Positions 29,037-38,685 of a DNA stretch of 52,643 nucleotides are shown piece by piece. The translations under genes were made by a program, and so were the position numbers. The notes under the pieces were generated by a model. The model ran no database searches and was not told where the DNA came from. It saw nothing but the letters and a program-made list of their open reading frames with translations. This DNA is from Cyanobacteria bacterium CG_2015-22_32_23. Its GTDB lineage: Bacteria > Cyanobacteriota > Cyanobacteriia > Cyanobacteriales > Cyanobacteriaceae. The DNA is taken from assembly GCA_009993045.1 (NCBI GenBank), contig JAACUG010000071.1, positions 1 through 52,643 on the forward strand, written 5' to 3'. The first letter of the stretch is position 1. The number at the start of each line of letters is the position of its first letter.

Positions 29037-30284
29037 ATGAAATTATTATTTATTAGTAATGGCCATGGAGAAGATATTATTGCCGTAAAAGTGATTCGTC
29101 AATTAAGACAAATTAATCCGAAAATATCTATGGTTTGTTTACCAATGGTAGGGGAAGGTTTTGCTTATGCTAAAGAGAATATACCTTTCATTGCACCAGT
29201 AAAAAAAATGCCCTCTGGGGGTTTTATTTATATGGATAATAAACAATTATGGCAGGATGTAAAGAATGGTTTAATTACCTTAACTTTAGCTCAACTTAAA
29301 GCAGTAAAATTATGGGGAAAAAATGAAGGTTTAATTATCGCTGTGGGAGATATTTTACCTTTATTGTTTGCGTGGTTAAGTGGTGCAAATTATGGTTTTA
29401 TTGGTACAGCAAAATCAGAATATTATTTACGAGATGAAGAAAATTGGTTAACAGAAACTTCAAAAATTGATCGATATTTTGGCTCAATTTATTATCCTTG
29501 GGAAAGATTTTTAATGAAAAATAAAAGGTGTTTCGGAGTTTTTCCTAGAGATACTATTACCACTAAAACTTTACAAAAATATAAGATTTTAGCCCATGAT
29601 TTTGGTAATCCCATGATGGATGATTTAACGGTTTCTGATTTACCCGTGGATAATGAGCCTTTATTAAAAATTTTACTCTTACCCGGATCAAGATTACCAG
29701 AAGCCCTCCACAACTGGCAACTTATTCTTAATGCTGTGGATGCCATTATCAATCGTCAATCTTCAGACTTAATTTTCATGGCGGCTATTTCCCCTTCATT
29801 ATCTCTAAGTGATTTTACTGAGTATTTATCTACTCATAATTGGCAATTAGCGCCATTAAATTCCGTGAATATACTTATTAACGATTCTAAAAGAATAGTA
29901 TTTACTAATAAAAGGGTAAAATTAATTTTATGTCAAAATGCTTATAGTGAATGTTTAAACTATTGTGACTTATCTGTCGCTATGGCTGGTACAGCTACCG
30001 AACAATTTATCGGTTTAGGTAAACCTGTTATCGCCATTGTTGGTAATGGCCCACAATACAATAAACAATTTGCCATGAATCAAACTCGTTTATTAGGAAT
30101 TTCGGTACAATTAGTCAATAAACCAGTAGAAGTAGCTGAAAAATTACAGGAATTATTATCACAACCTGATTTATGGCAATTAATATCGGTTAATGGAAAA
30201 AAAAGATTAGGAGAAAAAGGCGCTGGGGAAAAAATTGCTCAATATATCATCAAAAAAATAGAATCATCAACGGAAAACACTTAA
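29037..30284 (+). CDS. Lipid-A-disaccharide synthase-related protein (cyanobacterial)
   Basis: A 415-residue GT-B protein of the LpxB-related family seen in cyanobacteria. It begins FISNGHGEDIIAVKVIRQLR, has LLLPGSRLPEALHNWQLIL in the middle, and ends with a nucleotide-sugar-binding type segment (VAMAGTATEQFIGLGKPVIAIVGNGPQ). The SGEASGD start of true LpxB is replaced by SNGHGED. It likely acts on a lipid or sugar acceptor in the envelope, but the activity is unproven. It is 2 bp upstream of the pentapeptide gene, so the two may be cotranscribed. Confidence 0.85.
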   Translation: MKLLFISNGHGEDIIAVKVIRQLRQINPKISMVCLPMVGEGFAYAKENIPFIAPVKKMPSGGFIYMDNKQLWQDVKNGLITLTLAQLKAVKLWGKNEGLIIAVGDILPLLFAWLSGANYGFIGTAKSEYYLRDEENWLTETSKIDRYFGSIYYPWERFLMKNKRCFGVFPRDTITTKTLQKYKILAHDFGNPMMDDLTVSDLPVDNEPLLKILLLPGSRLPEALHNWQLILNAVDAIINRQSSDLIFMAAISPSLSLSDFTEYLSTHNWQLAPLNSVNILINDSKRIVFTNKRVKLILCQNAYSECLNYCDLSVAMAGTATEQFIGLGKPVIAIVGNGPQYNKQFAMNQTRLLGISVQLVNKPVEVAEKLQELLSQPDLWQLISVNGKKRLGEKGAGEKIAQYIIKKIESSTENT

Positions 30285-30286
30285 AT

Positions 30287-31108
30287 ATGGATGTGCAGGA
30301 GTTATTAGAAAGATATAATCGAGGAGAAACCAACTTTGAGAAAATAGATCTCAGAGGTCAAATATTACCTAATATTAATCTTAGTCGGGTGAATTTTAAA
30401 GAAGCAGATTTAAGGGACATTAATTTGATCGGATGTTCGTTAATACAAGCAAATCTCAAAGAAGCAAATCTTAGTCATGCTGTTATTCAAGGAGATTTAA
30501 CAGAAATTAATTTAATTCAAGCTAATTTAATGAGTGCAAATCTAAGTAAGTGTGATTTAACCGATGCTAGTTTACGCAATGCCAATCTTAGTGATACTAA
30601 CCTCAGTCATAGCATTTTTGTTTGTAGCTTATTACATGATAGTAACTTAAAAAAAGCAAATCTTAGTCACGGAAAAATGATTAACTGTCTTTTAAGTCGT
30701 GCTAATTTAAGTGATGCAAATTTACAAGGCGCTAATTTACAAGGCGCAAACTTAACCAATGCTATCATGATGAATACTAATCTTGAAGGTGCGAATTTGT
30801 CTTTAACTCAGATGAATAGCGTCAATGGATTTGGTATCAAAGCATCCCATGCTAATTTTAGTCACGCTAATTTAAGTGGTGGTAATTTCGCTAATGGTAT
30901 TTTTCATGATGCCAATTTTCACGATAGTATAATGACTTGGTGTAGCTTTAAAATGACTAATTTTACCCATGCAGATTTATCAGAAGCAAAACTATCATGG
31001 TCTAATTTTACCAAAGCAATCCTCACTAAAGCTAATTTAATTGATGCCAATATTAATCAAGTAACTTTTGATGGCGCTAATTTAGAAGGTACAATTTTTA
31101 CTAAGTGA
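30287..31108 (+). CDS. Pentapeptide repeat protein
   Basis: A 273-residue protein built almost entirely of A(D/N)LXX pentapeptide repeats from about residue 20 to the end (for example ANLSDANLQGANLQGANLTN). These form a right-handed beta-helix; cyanobacteria have many such proteins and most lack a known function. No signal peptide or membrane segment is seen. ATG start at 30287, directly after the LpxB-related gene. Confidence 0.92.
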   Translation: MDVQELLERYNRGETNFEKIDLRGQILPNINLSRVNFKEADLRDINLIGCSLIQANLKEANLSHAVIQGDLTEINLIQANLMSANLSKCDLTDASLRNANLSDTNLSHSIFVCSLLHDSNLKKANLSHGKMINCLLSRANLSDANLQGANLQGANLTNAIMMNTNLEGANLSLTQMNSVNGFGIKASHANFSHANLSGGNFANGIFHDANFHDSIMTWCSFKMTNFTHADLSEAKLSWSNFTKAILTKANLIDANINQVTFDGANLEGTIFTK

Positions 31109-31145
31109 GATTACGCAAAACCATTGAAGATGTCCGAAAAGTTAG

Positions 31146-31180
31146 CAGGTTTCAGGTTTCAGGTTTCAGGTTTCGGGTTT
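31146..31180. repeat. Heptamer array CAGGTTT
   Basis: Four exact CAGGTTT units are followed by one CGGGTTT. The array lies between the convergent ends of the pentapeptide and NlpC/P60 genes. A related unit (AGGTTTC/AGGTGTC) occurs at 50882-50909. Confidence 0.85.
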
Positions 31181-31200
31181 GAGATTTAATCCCTTTGCCG

Positions 31201-31884
31201 TTAATAACTAAAACTTTTAGTTACTCTGCCACAACTCCAAAATATTTGATAATAGTTACTACTAACTTGATCTATATTGTCTTTAAGTTGATTAATAGCA
31301 ATACCATTATTACCGATTTCTTTGCCTGAACTATGAATATAACGATTATCTCCTAAATATAAAGCCACATGAGTAACTCTATTTGTGCCGAAAAACACTA
31401 AATCTCCCGCTATTAATTCTTCACGACTAATTTTAGTCACAAAACTTTCTTGTTGATAAGAATCTCTAGGAAGCCATATCCCAACACTAGCAAAAGCTGA
31501 TTGTATTAAACCCGAACAATCATAATTAGGTGCAACTGTACCACCCCAGAGATAATAATTAGGAGTATTCATCGCTTCGTAAGTAAATTTTATGACTTGA
31601 GGAATTAAACTCTCAATTTTTGTCATTTTTTTCGGTGAATAGCCTTTAACTGCTGGTTGTAAATACTTTAAATCTTCTATCCATAACCAACCACTATAGT
31701 TATCTTCACATAAACATACTTCTACGGCATCATTAACTATAGAAGAAGAAATTATTGTTAATTGTCTGCCTTTTGCACATTGAGTTGCTAATTCCCCCAA
31801 GTCAGATTTTACATATAAATTTAAGTCAGTTAGACAACAATATTCTCCAGAATCCGAGGGAGGTAATAAATTAGAGATCATCAT
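31201..31884 (-). CDS. NlpC/P60 cell-wall endopeptidase
   Basis: The protein resembles the Anabaena/Nostoc gamma-D-glutamyl-L-diamino acid endopeptidase AvPCP. An N-terminal bacterial SH3 domain (about residues 10-75, CCLTDLNLYVKSDLGELATQ and LWIEDLKYL) precedes the NlpC/P60 domain. The catalytic Cys is in NYDCSGLIQSAF, the His in VTHVALYLGD and the third polar residue in RYIHSSGK. It likely cuts the stem peptide of peptidoglycan. The N-terminus has three near-adjacent starts (TTG 31887, ATG 31884, ATG 31881); 31884 is used. No signal peptide is obvious, as is usual in these cyanobacterial members. Confidence 0.93.
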   Translation of the reverse strand: MMISNLLPPSDSGEYCCLTDLNLYVKSDLGELATQCAKGRQLTIISSSIVNDAVEVCLCEDNYSGWLWIEDLKYLQPAVKGYSPKKMTKIESLIPQVIKFTYEAMNTPNYYLWGGTVAPNYDCSGLIQSAFASVGIWLPRDSYQQESFVTKISREELIAGDLVFFGTNRVTHVALYLGDNRYIHSSGKEIGNNGIAINQLKDNIDQVSSNYYQIFWSCGRVTKSFSY

Positions 31885-31950
31885 CAAGGTTAGATATAAT
31901 ATTTAGCAAAATTATCAATTATCAATTATTAATTATCTATTCACATAATT

Positions 31951-32886
31951 ATGACTTTTTTCTCCCCTAATGAAACTTTAAATCATCAAGCCCAAAATAT
32001 TCTTAACACTACATGGCAAGAATTTCCTCATTTAGCAAAAAATGAAATTGCTTTAACTTGGATTGTCTATGATCAACCTGTTATTGTCAATACTGGTGGC
32101 GCTTTATCTTTTGAAGAATTTTGGCAATATCCTTTACAAGGTTTTAGTTATCGTGGGGAGGAAAAAATTTACCCTGCTAGTATTGTTAAATTATTTTATT
32201 TAGTAGCAATACAAGAATGGTTACATAATGCCATGATTAGCGAATCACCAGAATTAAATCGCGCCATCAAAGATATGATTATTGATTCTAGTAATGACGC
32301 TACAAGCTATATTGTTGATTTATTAAGCGGTACAACTTCTGGATCTGAATTATCTTTTGGGCCTTTTGAAACATGGAAATATCAACGTAATATTGTTAAT
32401 CGTTATTTTCAGTCTTTAGCATGGGAAGAATTAGCTACTATAAATGTTAACCAAAAAACTTGGTGTGATGGCCCTTATGGTAGAGAAAGAATGTTTGTGG
32501 GAGAAATTTATGAAAATCGAAATATGTTAACTACTAACGCCGTAGCAAGATTATTTCATAGTATTATTGGTGGTGTTGCGGTATCTTCTCAAGCTAGTCA
32601 AAGGATGATGAATTTATTAAAAAGAGATGTTACTCAAAAAAAATTACTCGAAAATGAGGAAGAAAATCAAATTAATGGCTTTTTAGGGGAAATTTTACCG
32701 AATAATGCTAATTTATGGTCAAAAGCTGGTTGGACTTCAACGGTTCGTCATGATTGTGCTTATATCGAAATTCCTGATCATAAACCTTACCTATTGATTA
32801 TATTTACTGAAGGAAAAAAAAATAGTCAAAATCGTCACCTGATACCTTTTCTTTCTGCACAATTTGCTAAAGTTACCGCAATATAA
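31951..32886 (+). CDS. Serine hydrolase, class A beta-lactamase-like
   Basis: A 311-residue protein of the penicillin-binding/beta-lactamase superfamily. It has the SxxK motif (PASIVKLF, Ser77 and Lys80), a SxN-like segment (DSSNDATSYI), and a KxG near the C-terminus (WSKAGWTSTV). No clear signal peptide is seen, and it is short for a lactamase of the secreted kind, so it may be a cytosolic or transpeptidase-like enzyme; substrate is not known. It lies 33 bp before ureC on the same strand. Confidence 0.8.
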   Translation: MTFFSPNETLNHQAQNILNTTWQEFPHLAKNEIALTWIVYDQPVIVNTGGALSFEEFWQYPLQGFSYRGEEKIYPASIVKLFYLVAIQEWLHNAMISESPELNRAIKDMIIDSSNDATSYIVDLLSGTTSGSELSFGPFETWKYQRNIVNRYFQSLAWEELATINVNQKTWCDGPYGRERMFVGEIYENRNMLTTNAVARLFHSIIGGVAVSSQASQRMMNLLKRDVTQKKLLENEEENQINGFLGEILPNNANLWSKAGWTSTVRHDCAYIEIPDHKPYLLIIFTEGKKNSQNRHLIPFLSAQFAKVTAI

Positions 32887-32919
32887 CAAAAAAATTATCA
32901 ATTTATCAATAGAATTATT

Positions 32920-34668
32920 ATGACTTACTTTATGGATCGACGTGCTTATGCTGAAACTTTTGGCCCCACTGTTGGCGATCGCATTCGATTAGCGGATACA
33001 GAATTAATTATTGAAGTAGAGAGAGATTTAACGGTTTACGGTGATGAAGTTAAATTTGGTGGTGGGAAAGTAATAAGAGACGGTATGGGGCAATCGGGCA
33101 TTTCAAGGGCAGAGGGTGCAGTAGATACAGTGATTACTAATGCTTTAATCCTCGATTGGTGGGGTATTATTAAAGCCGATGTGGGCATCAAAGACGGTAA
33201 AATCTTAAAAATTGGCAAAGCAGGAAACCCAGAAATTCAGCCGAAGGTGGACATTATCATCGGTGCAGTAACAGAAATTATCGCTGGAGAGGGAATGATT
33301 TTAACTGCTGGTGGTATTGATACCCATATTCACTTTATTTGCCCTCAACAAATCGAAACGGCGATGGCATCTGGAATTACAACAATGATCGGTGGTGGTA
33401 CAGGACCAGCTACAGGCACAAATGCCACTACTTGCACCCCCGGAGAATGGCATCTATCGAGAATGTTAGAATCTGCTGACAGTTTTGCCATGAATATCGG
33501 TTTTTTAGGTAAAGGTAATAGTAGCCAACCAGAGGGATTAATTGAGCAAGTAAAAGCTGGTGCAATGGGGTTAAAATTACATGAAGATTGGGGTACAACT
33601 CCTTGGAGTATCGACACTTGTTTAAGTATTGCTGATAAATATGATATACAAGTAGCTATTCATACAGATACTTTAAATGAAGCAGGATTTGTGGAAGAAA
33701 CCATTAACGCTTTTCAAAATAGAGTTATCCATACTTATCATACCGAAGGTGCAGGAGGAGGCCACGCTCCAGATATTATAAAAGTTTGTGGACAAATGAA
33801 TGTTTTACCATCCTCCACAAATCCCACTCGCCCTTATACAATGAATACCTTAGAAGAACATCTCGATATGTTGATGGTATGTCATCATTTAGATAGAAGT
33901 ATCCCTGAAGATGTCGCTTTTGCTGAGTCTCGTATTCGCAGAGAAACCATCGCCGCCGAAGATATTTTGCATGATTTAGGCGCTTTTAGCATGATTGCTT
34001 CTGACTCTCAAGCCATGGGAAGAGTAGGAGAAACAATTATCCGCACATGGCAAACTGCCCATAAAATGAAGGTGCAAAGAGGAGTTTTAATCCCCCCTAG
34101 TCTTAACCCCCCTCAATCCCCCCTTAGTAATGGGGGAAGTTCGGTTAATGATAATTTTCGAGCGAAACGTTACATTGCTAAATATACTATTAATCCTGCT
34201 ATAACTCATGGTATCTCTGATTATGTTGGTTCGATAGAAGAAGGTAAATTAGCAGATTTGGTGTTGTGGAAACCAGCTTTTTTTGGTGTTAAACCTGAGT
34301 TAGTTATTAAGGGAGGAATGATTGCTTATGCCCAAATGGGAGATGCTAATGCTAGCATTCCCACACCGCAACCAAGACACTCTCAACCCATGTTTGGTAG
34401 TTTTGGAAGTGCCATCGCATCTACTTCTTTAACCTTTGTTTCTCAAGCCTCTTTAGATTTAGATATTCGAGGAAAATTAGGCTTACATAAGCCAACGGTA
34501 GCGGTAAAAAATACCCGTAATTTGAGTAAAACTGATATGAAGTTAAATGATTATGTACCAAATATGGAAGTTGATGCGGAAACTTATGAAGTACGAGCAG
34601 ATGGGCAACTCTTAACCTGCGAACCTGCGTATGTTTTACCCATGTCACAAAGATATTTTTTATTTTAA
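32920..34668 (+). CDS. ureC: Urease subunit alpha with in-frame repeat insertion
   Basis: UreC holds the binuclear nickel site that hydrolyses urea to ammonia and carbamate. The 582 residues keep the active-site motifs: the metal-binding His pair in [11 protein letters not shown], the carbamylated Lys in [13 protein letters not shown], the nickel His in [10 protein letters not shown] and [15 protein letters not shown], and the flap Cys in [22 protein letters not shown]. It is about 13-15 residues longer than the usual 567-570 because a Pro/Ser-rich stretch (residues about 391-409) replaces the short loop before [16 protein letters not shown]. That DNA is a C-rich/G-rich palindromic repeat. 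ureA and ureB are not next to it. Confidence 0.96.
   Translation: MTYFMDRRAYAETFGPTVGDRIRLADTELIIEVERDLTVYGDEVKFGGGKVIRDGMGQSGISRAEGAVDTVITNALILDWWGIIKADVGIKDGKILKIGKAGNPEIQPKVDIIIGAVTEIIAGEGMILTAGGIDTHIHFICPQQIETAMASGITTMIGGGTGPATGTNATTCTPGEWHLSRMLESADSFAMNIGFLGKGNSSQPEGLIEQVKAGAMGLKLHEDWGTTPWSIDTCLSIADKYDIQVAIHTDTLNEAGFVEETINAFQNRVIHTYHTEGAGGGHAPDIIKVCGQMNVLPSSTNPTRPYTMNTLEEHLDMLMVCHHLDRSIPEDVAFAESRIRRETIAAEDILHDLGAFSMIASDSQAMGRVGETIIRTWQTAHKMKVQRGVLIPPSLNPPQSPLSNGGSSVNDNFRAKRYIAKYTINPAITHGISDYVGSIEEGKLADLVLWKPAFFGVKPELVIKGGMIAYAQMGDANASIPTPQPRHSQPMFGSFGSAIASTSLTFVSQASLDLDIRGKLGLHKPTVAVKNTRNLSKTDMKLNDYVPNMEVDAETYEVRADGQLLTCEPAYVLPMSQRYFLF
34089..34140. repeat. Palindromic C-rich/G-rich repeat inserted in ureC
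   Basis: The sequence has runs of five to six C followed by a run of G, with a hairpin stem TCCCCC (34117-34122) / GGGGGA (34132-34137) around CTTAGTAAT. Three CCCCCCT-type runs precede it. Such C-rich/G-rich palindromes are widespread dispersed repeats in cyanobacterial intergenic DNA. Here it is in frame within a conserved enzyme. Confidence 0.7.
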
Positions 34669-34685
34669 AATAGGATACTTAAAAG

Positions 34686-35657
34686 TTGATAAAGATAAAA
34701 AAAATCTCCCGTCAAAAATTTTTGTCATGGTTTATCTTGCTAATAATTATGACTATTTCTTGCCTCTTAATTTTAGATAATAATCTCGAAATTAGTGCCA
34801 AAGAACGTATTTTTGATCCTTTACCCTCTTGGAATGATGGTAAAACAAAGCAAAAGATAATCAAATTTGTGGAAAATGTAAGTAAATCTGACGGGATACC
34901 TATAAAAGATAGGATTGCCGTTTTTGATTATGATGGCACTCTTTTACCAGAAAAACCGATGTATGTGCAATTAGATTTTTTGTTAGAAACGTTATTAACA
35001 GAACCTAATTCTAGCAGTAAAGGTTTAGTTGATGGGGAAAATTTAATCAAGTCTGGTTTTTTAGCTTATACGGGTATGACTCAACCAGAATATGAAGAAA
35101 AAGTCAAAGAATTTTTAACCACCGCCCAACATCCTCGCTTTAAAAAGCCTTATACCGAACTTATTTATCAGCCTATGGTAGAGTTAGTGAAGTATTTAAA
35201 ATTAAATGATTTTCAAGTTTATATTTGCTCAGGTAGTGATATTGATTTTGTTCGTATTTTAGCAAATCTTACCTATGGTATTCCTCCTGAAAATGTAATC
35301 GGCACAGCAATAGAAAAAACTTTTGAAATAAGCCCTCAAGGTGTAAACTTGGTACGTCAATCTAAATTAATCGAACCTTTAAACGATAAAGCTGGGAAAC
35401 CCGTCAATATTAACCGTTATATCGGCAAAATTCCTGTTATGGCGGTAGGTAATTCCGATGGTGATATTCCGATGTTGCAATATACTAGCAGTAATCCTCA
35501 AGCAAATTTAGAATTGTTGTTACACCATGATGATATTCAAAGGGAATATGACTATAACCAAGGTGCAGAAAAAGCATTAATTCTAGCTAAAGAAAATAAT
35601 TGGACAATAATTACCATGAAAGAAGATTTTAAGCAAGTTTTTCCTTTTCAAAATTAG
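34686..35657 (+). CDS. HAD family hydrolase, exported
   Basis: A 323-residue haloacid dehalogenase-like phosphatase. The N-terminus has a hydrophobic segment (LSWFILLIIMTISCLLIL) after a basic KIKKISRQK start, so it is likely exported or membrane-anchored. The HAD motif I is AVFDYDGTLLPEKP (Asp81 and Asp83 area), motif II is the SGSDIDF region (ICSGSD) and motif III/IV is GNSDGDIPML. The substrate is unknown; secreted acid phosphatase-like or sugar phosphatase roles are possible. The start is TTG at 34686, 17 bp after ureC. Its link to urea use is not supported. Confidence 0.8.
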   Translation: MIKIKKISRQKFLSWFILLIIMTISCLLILDNNLEISAKERIFDPLPSWNDGKTKQKIIKFVENVSKSDGIPIKDRIAVFDYDGTLLPEKPMYVQLDFLLETLLTEPNSSSKGLVDGENLIKSGFLAYTGMTQPEYEEKVKEFLTTAQHPRFKKPYTELIYQPMVELVKYLKLNDFQVYICSGSDIDFVRILANLTYGIPPENVIGTAIEKTFEISPQGVNLVRQSKLIEPLNDKAGKPVNINRYIGKIPVMAVGNSDGDIPMLQYTSSNPQANLELLLHHDDIQREYDYNQGAEKALILAKENNWTIITMKEDFKQVFPFQN

Positions 35658-35693
35658 TCTTTACTTTAAAATTTTTTACTTTTTTAATAACTC

Positions 35694-37295
35694 CTATTTA
35701 CGAGAAAATTTACTATTAATTTTAGTGAATAATATCTCTAATTCTGGAAGTTTTAACTGCATACTAATTAACATAAAAATTGTGACGGCAATCAAACTAG
35801 AAGTTAATAAATTTATTCCTTGTAATAATAATCCTTTTTCACCCCATAAAGAAGCAAGAAAATTATTAGTTAATCCACAGGAAAAACCAGAAATAATAGT
35901 AGCAATAATTAACCCGCAAAAAATAAAAAACCACTGTTTGAGAGGTAAACCATTTAAACGTTTATGTAAAATCCAAATTAAGGCAATCATAGAGATAAAA
36001 TTAACTCCGATGGTGGCAAAAACTAACCCTTGAGTTTCAAATTTTTTCACTAATAAATAATCTAAAATGGCATTGATAAAAATATTAATAATACTAATTT
36101 TAAAAGGAGTTTGCCCATCCCCTAAAGCATAAAAAACTCTCACTAAAACATCCCTGCCTAAATATAAAAACATTCCCACACCGTAAGCGAATAAAACGGG
36201 TGCAACAATAGCAGAATCTCCAGCCCGAAAAACACCTCTTTCATAGATAATTTTGACAATAGGATTTGCTAAAGCCATAAAAATTGCCGTCAGAGGAAGC
36301 ATGGTTAAAGCCGTTAAAATTAATCCTTGTCTAACTCTGAGTTTTAATTCATCCCAATTTTCTGGTGCAGCTAAACGAGAAAACACGGGTAAAAATGGCA
36401 CTAAAATCATGTTAGAAATAATGCCTAATGGAGTTAAAACAATGAAATTAGCGTAACGCATAGCAGCAGCAGCATTTTCGATATAAGAAGCAAAATATAA
36501 GTCAGTATAAACGTTAATATGTAACATTCCTGACGAAAGAGTTGCAGGCGCCATGACTTTCATCACATCGTTAACCCCTTCTCTACCCCAATCAAAACGC
36601 AATTTTAAAGTACTAATACCTAGTTTTATTTGGGTAACTTGTTGTGCCAACCATTGCCAAATACCACCTGCCACCGTTGTACCTGCTAACATAATACTTC
36701 CAAATTGGACATATTCAGGGGCGTTAATTTTATCTCCCAAAAACCAAAATAAACCGCCAACACCGATTACAATAGTTAAACTGGAGAATAGTGGGCTTAT
36801 ACTCGGTAGCCAATATTGATCTGAAGCGTTTAAACTACCAAAACCGATGCCTATTAATCCTGCAAAAACTGCTAAAGGGGCCATAATTTGCAATTGTAAA
36901 ATCGCCATATCCCGCACACTAGGGGTTAATCCGGGCGCTAATAAATCAATAAATTTATCGGCATAAATAACTAAAATCACCGTAACGATTAGTAAAATAG
37001 TGCTAACTAAGGTGGTGATAGTTTCAATTAAAGGTGCAGCGTCTTCTTTGTCTCTTTTTGCTAAAACACTGACTAATGAACTATGAAAAGGTCCATTAAT
37101 ACCACCTAAAAGAATTAATAAAAATCCAGGGATAACATAAGCATAAGCATAAGCGTTAACCACCGCCCCAACACCAAAAGCCGCCGCTACAATTTGCTCC
37201 CTCACTAACCCAAAGACTTTACTGATAAGGGTTGCAACTGCTACAACTCCAGCGATTCCAGCTAGAGATTTTTTTTTGTTAATATTCGTGTTCAC
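35694..37295 (-). CDS. murJ: Lipid II flippase MurJ
   Basis: MurJ flips the peptidoglycan precursor lipid II across the plasma membrane. The 533-residue product has about fourteen hydrophobic segments and family landmarks: VATLISKVFGLVREQIVAAAFGVG at the N-terminus, GGINGPFHSSLVSVL, and RVFYALGDGQTPFKIS in the middle. The start is GTG at 37295. It is transcribed towards the HAD gene. Confidence 0.95.
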   Translation of the reverse strand: MNTNINKKKSLAGIAGVVAVATLISKVFGLVREQIVAAAFGVGAVVNAYAYAYVIPGFLLILLGGINGPFHSSLVSVLAKRDKEDAAPLIETITTLVSTILLIVTVILVIYADKFIDLLAPGLTPSVRDMAILQLQIMAPLAVFAGLIGIGFGSLNASDQYWLPSISPLFSSLTIVIGVGGLFWFLGDKINAPEYVQFGSIMLAGTTVAGGIWQWLAQQVTQIKLGISTLKLRFDWGREGVNDVMKVMAPATLSSGMLHINVYTDLYFASYIENAAAAMRYANFIVLTPLGIISNMILVPFLPVFSRLAAPENWDELKLRVRQGLILTALTMLPLTAIFMALANPIVKIIYERGVFRAGDSAIVAPVLFAYGVGMFLYLGRDVLVRVFYALGDGQTPFKISIINIFINAILDYLLVKKFETQGLVFATIGVNFISMIALIWILHKRLNGLPLKQWFFIFCGLIIATIISGFSCGLTNNFLASLWGEKGLLLQGINLLTSSLIAVTIFMLISMQLKLPELEILFTKINSKFSRK

Positions 37296-37614
37296 ATCTT
37301 AAGAGAAATAACTGCAATGATTTATTATCTATTAAAATGGTTCAAAAATACCTGAGTAAATCATAAAATTATCAGTGGCATAGGAATATAGTAATAGGGA
37401 TTCATTAAAAATGATAATTAATTAATTTTTTTACAATATTTTACCCTTATTTAATACTTATTTTTGCCTTAATTTTGTTTGCTAAATATTTGCCACTTGT
37501 ATTAATATTTCAAACTCAAGTTTTATAGAAAATAAAGAATAGGTAATAATTACATAAAAATTGATACTTTATTATCTTAAATTAATGTTATTTTTAATTT
37601 TTTAATATATTTAT
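37296..37614. other. 319-bp gap upstream of murJ
   Basis: The region is AT-rich, with no gene, tRNA or clear hairpin that I can support. It must carry the promoter of murJ on the minus strand. The longest small frames are below 15 codons in either strand. Confidence 0.6.
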
Positions 37615-38094
37615 TTAAGGATAATTTTTTTGGCAATATTCTAATAATCCTTCACAACAATCTAATAATAAGTCAATCACATAATCAAAACCTGATTCTC
37701 CTCCAAAATAAGGATCAGGTACTTCTTTATCTTTAAATTTTGTGGTAAAATCACACATTAACTTAATTTTATCTTGATATTTTTTAGTGCGATCAAGAGA
37801 TAAAATATCTTCATAATTAGACTTATCCATCGCTAATATTAAATCATAATATTCAAGATCAAAATCTTCTATTTGTCTTGCTTTTCCTTTTAATTCTATT
37901 CCTCTTTTTTGGGCAGCCATTCTCATTCTTTTATCTGGAGATGCCCCGATATGGTATCTTGATGTACCAGCAGAATCACATTCAAATTTATCTGTTAAAC
38001 CTTCTTTTTCGATTAAATAATTCATGATGTTTTCCCCTGAAGGCGATCGACAAATATTACCTAAACAAACAAAAAGTAACTTAGTTTTTCCCAT
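37615..38094 (-). CDS. Low-molecular-weight protein-tyrosine phosphatase
   Basis: A 159-residue LMW-PTP. The phosphate loop CLGNICRS gives Cys10 and Arg16 (C-X5-R-S), and the general acid Asp is in DPYFGG near residue 125. Cyanobacterial homologues regulate proteins phosphorylated on tyrosine, including light-harvesting and polysaccharide proteins, but the substrate here is not known. It starts at 38094 and is followed by a heptamer array. Confidence 0.92.
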   Translation of the reverse strand: MGKTKLLFVCLGNICRSPSGENIMNYLIEKEGLTDKFECDSAGTSRYHIGASPDKRMRMAAQKRGIELKGKARQIEDFDLEYYDLILAMDKSNYEDILSLDRTKKYQDKIKLMCDFTTKFKDKEVPDPYFGGESGFDYVIDLLLDCCEGLLEYCQKNYP

Positions 38095-38111
38095 AGTTAA
38101 ATTAAATTATT

Positions 38112-38163
38112 TTACCTATTACTTATTACCTATTACTTATTACTTATTACTTATTACTTATTT
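38112..38163. repeat. Heptamer array TTACTTA/TTACCTA
   Basis: A 7-bp-period array of TTACTTA and TTACCTA lies between YbaB/EbfC and the phosphatase gene, about seven copies long. It belongs to the same period-7 class as the other arrays. Confidence 0.85.
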
Positions 38164-38511
38164 TTACATTCCGGGTAAACCCAAATTACCAGTTAAGGCT
38201 TCCATTTTTTCTCGCATAATTTCCGTAGATTTTTGGTGGGCATCTTTAACCGCTTCTGTTACAATTTCAGATAATTCCGAAGCAGTCTTAGTTAAGGCTT
38301 CGTCTTTGATTTCTACAGATTGAGGCTCTTGATTACCACTCACAATAACTACAACTAAACCATCAGCACTTTGCCCTTCAATACGCATAACTTCTAATTC
38401 TTTTTGTAAATTAGCCGCATCTTCTTGAATTTGTTGCGCTTTTTGAAAGGCATTGGCTAACTCTTTCATTTTACCTAAACCGAAACCGAATCCTTTTCCT
38501 TGATTATTCAT
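38164..38511 (-). CDS. YbaB/EbfC nucleoid-associated protein
   Basis: A 115-residue DNA-binding protein of the YbaB/EbfC family. The core [27 protein letters not shown] is the dimerising coiled-coil region, and [15 protein letters not shown] follows the family pattern of a beta-hairpin. It likely bends or coats DNA; the genes it affects are unknown. ATG start at 38511. Confidence 0.9.
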   Translation of the reverse strand: MNNQGKGFGFGLGKMKELANAFQKAQQIQEDAANLQKELEVMRIEGQSADGLVVVIVSGNQEPQSVEIKDEALTKTASELSEIVTEAVKDAHQKSTEIMREKMEALTGNLGLPGM

Positions 38512-38525
38512 ACTTTTTATAGTGA

Positions 38526-38685
38526 ATAGTTAATAATTAATAATTAATAATTGATAATGAATAGTTAATAGAAAATCAACAATAAAATAGTATTTATTTC
38601 TAATATAAACTATTACTTTAATTAATTGTTCATTGTCCATTGTCCATTGTCCATTGTTCATTGTCTATTGTCAATTATTCATTGT
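38526..38685. repeat. Heptamer arrays around the end of def
   Basis: At 38527-38560 a TAATAAT-type array repeats several times, and at 38627-38685 a CATTGTC-type array repeats about seven times. The second array runs into the last codons of def (stop complement 38671-38673). Different unit, same 7-bp period. Confidence 0.8.
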
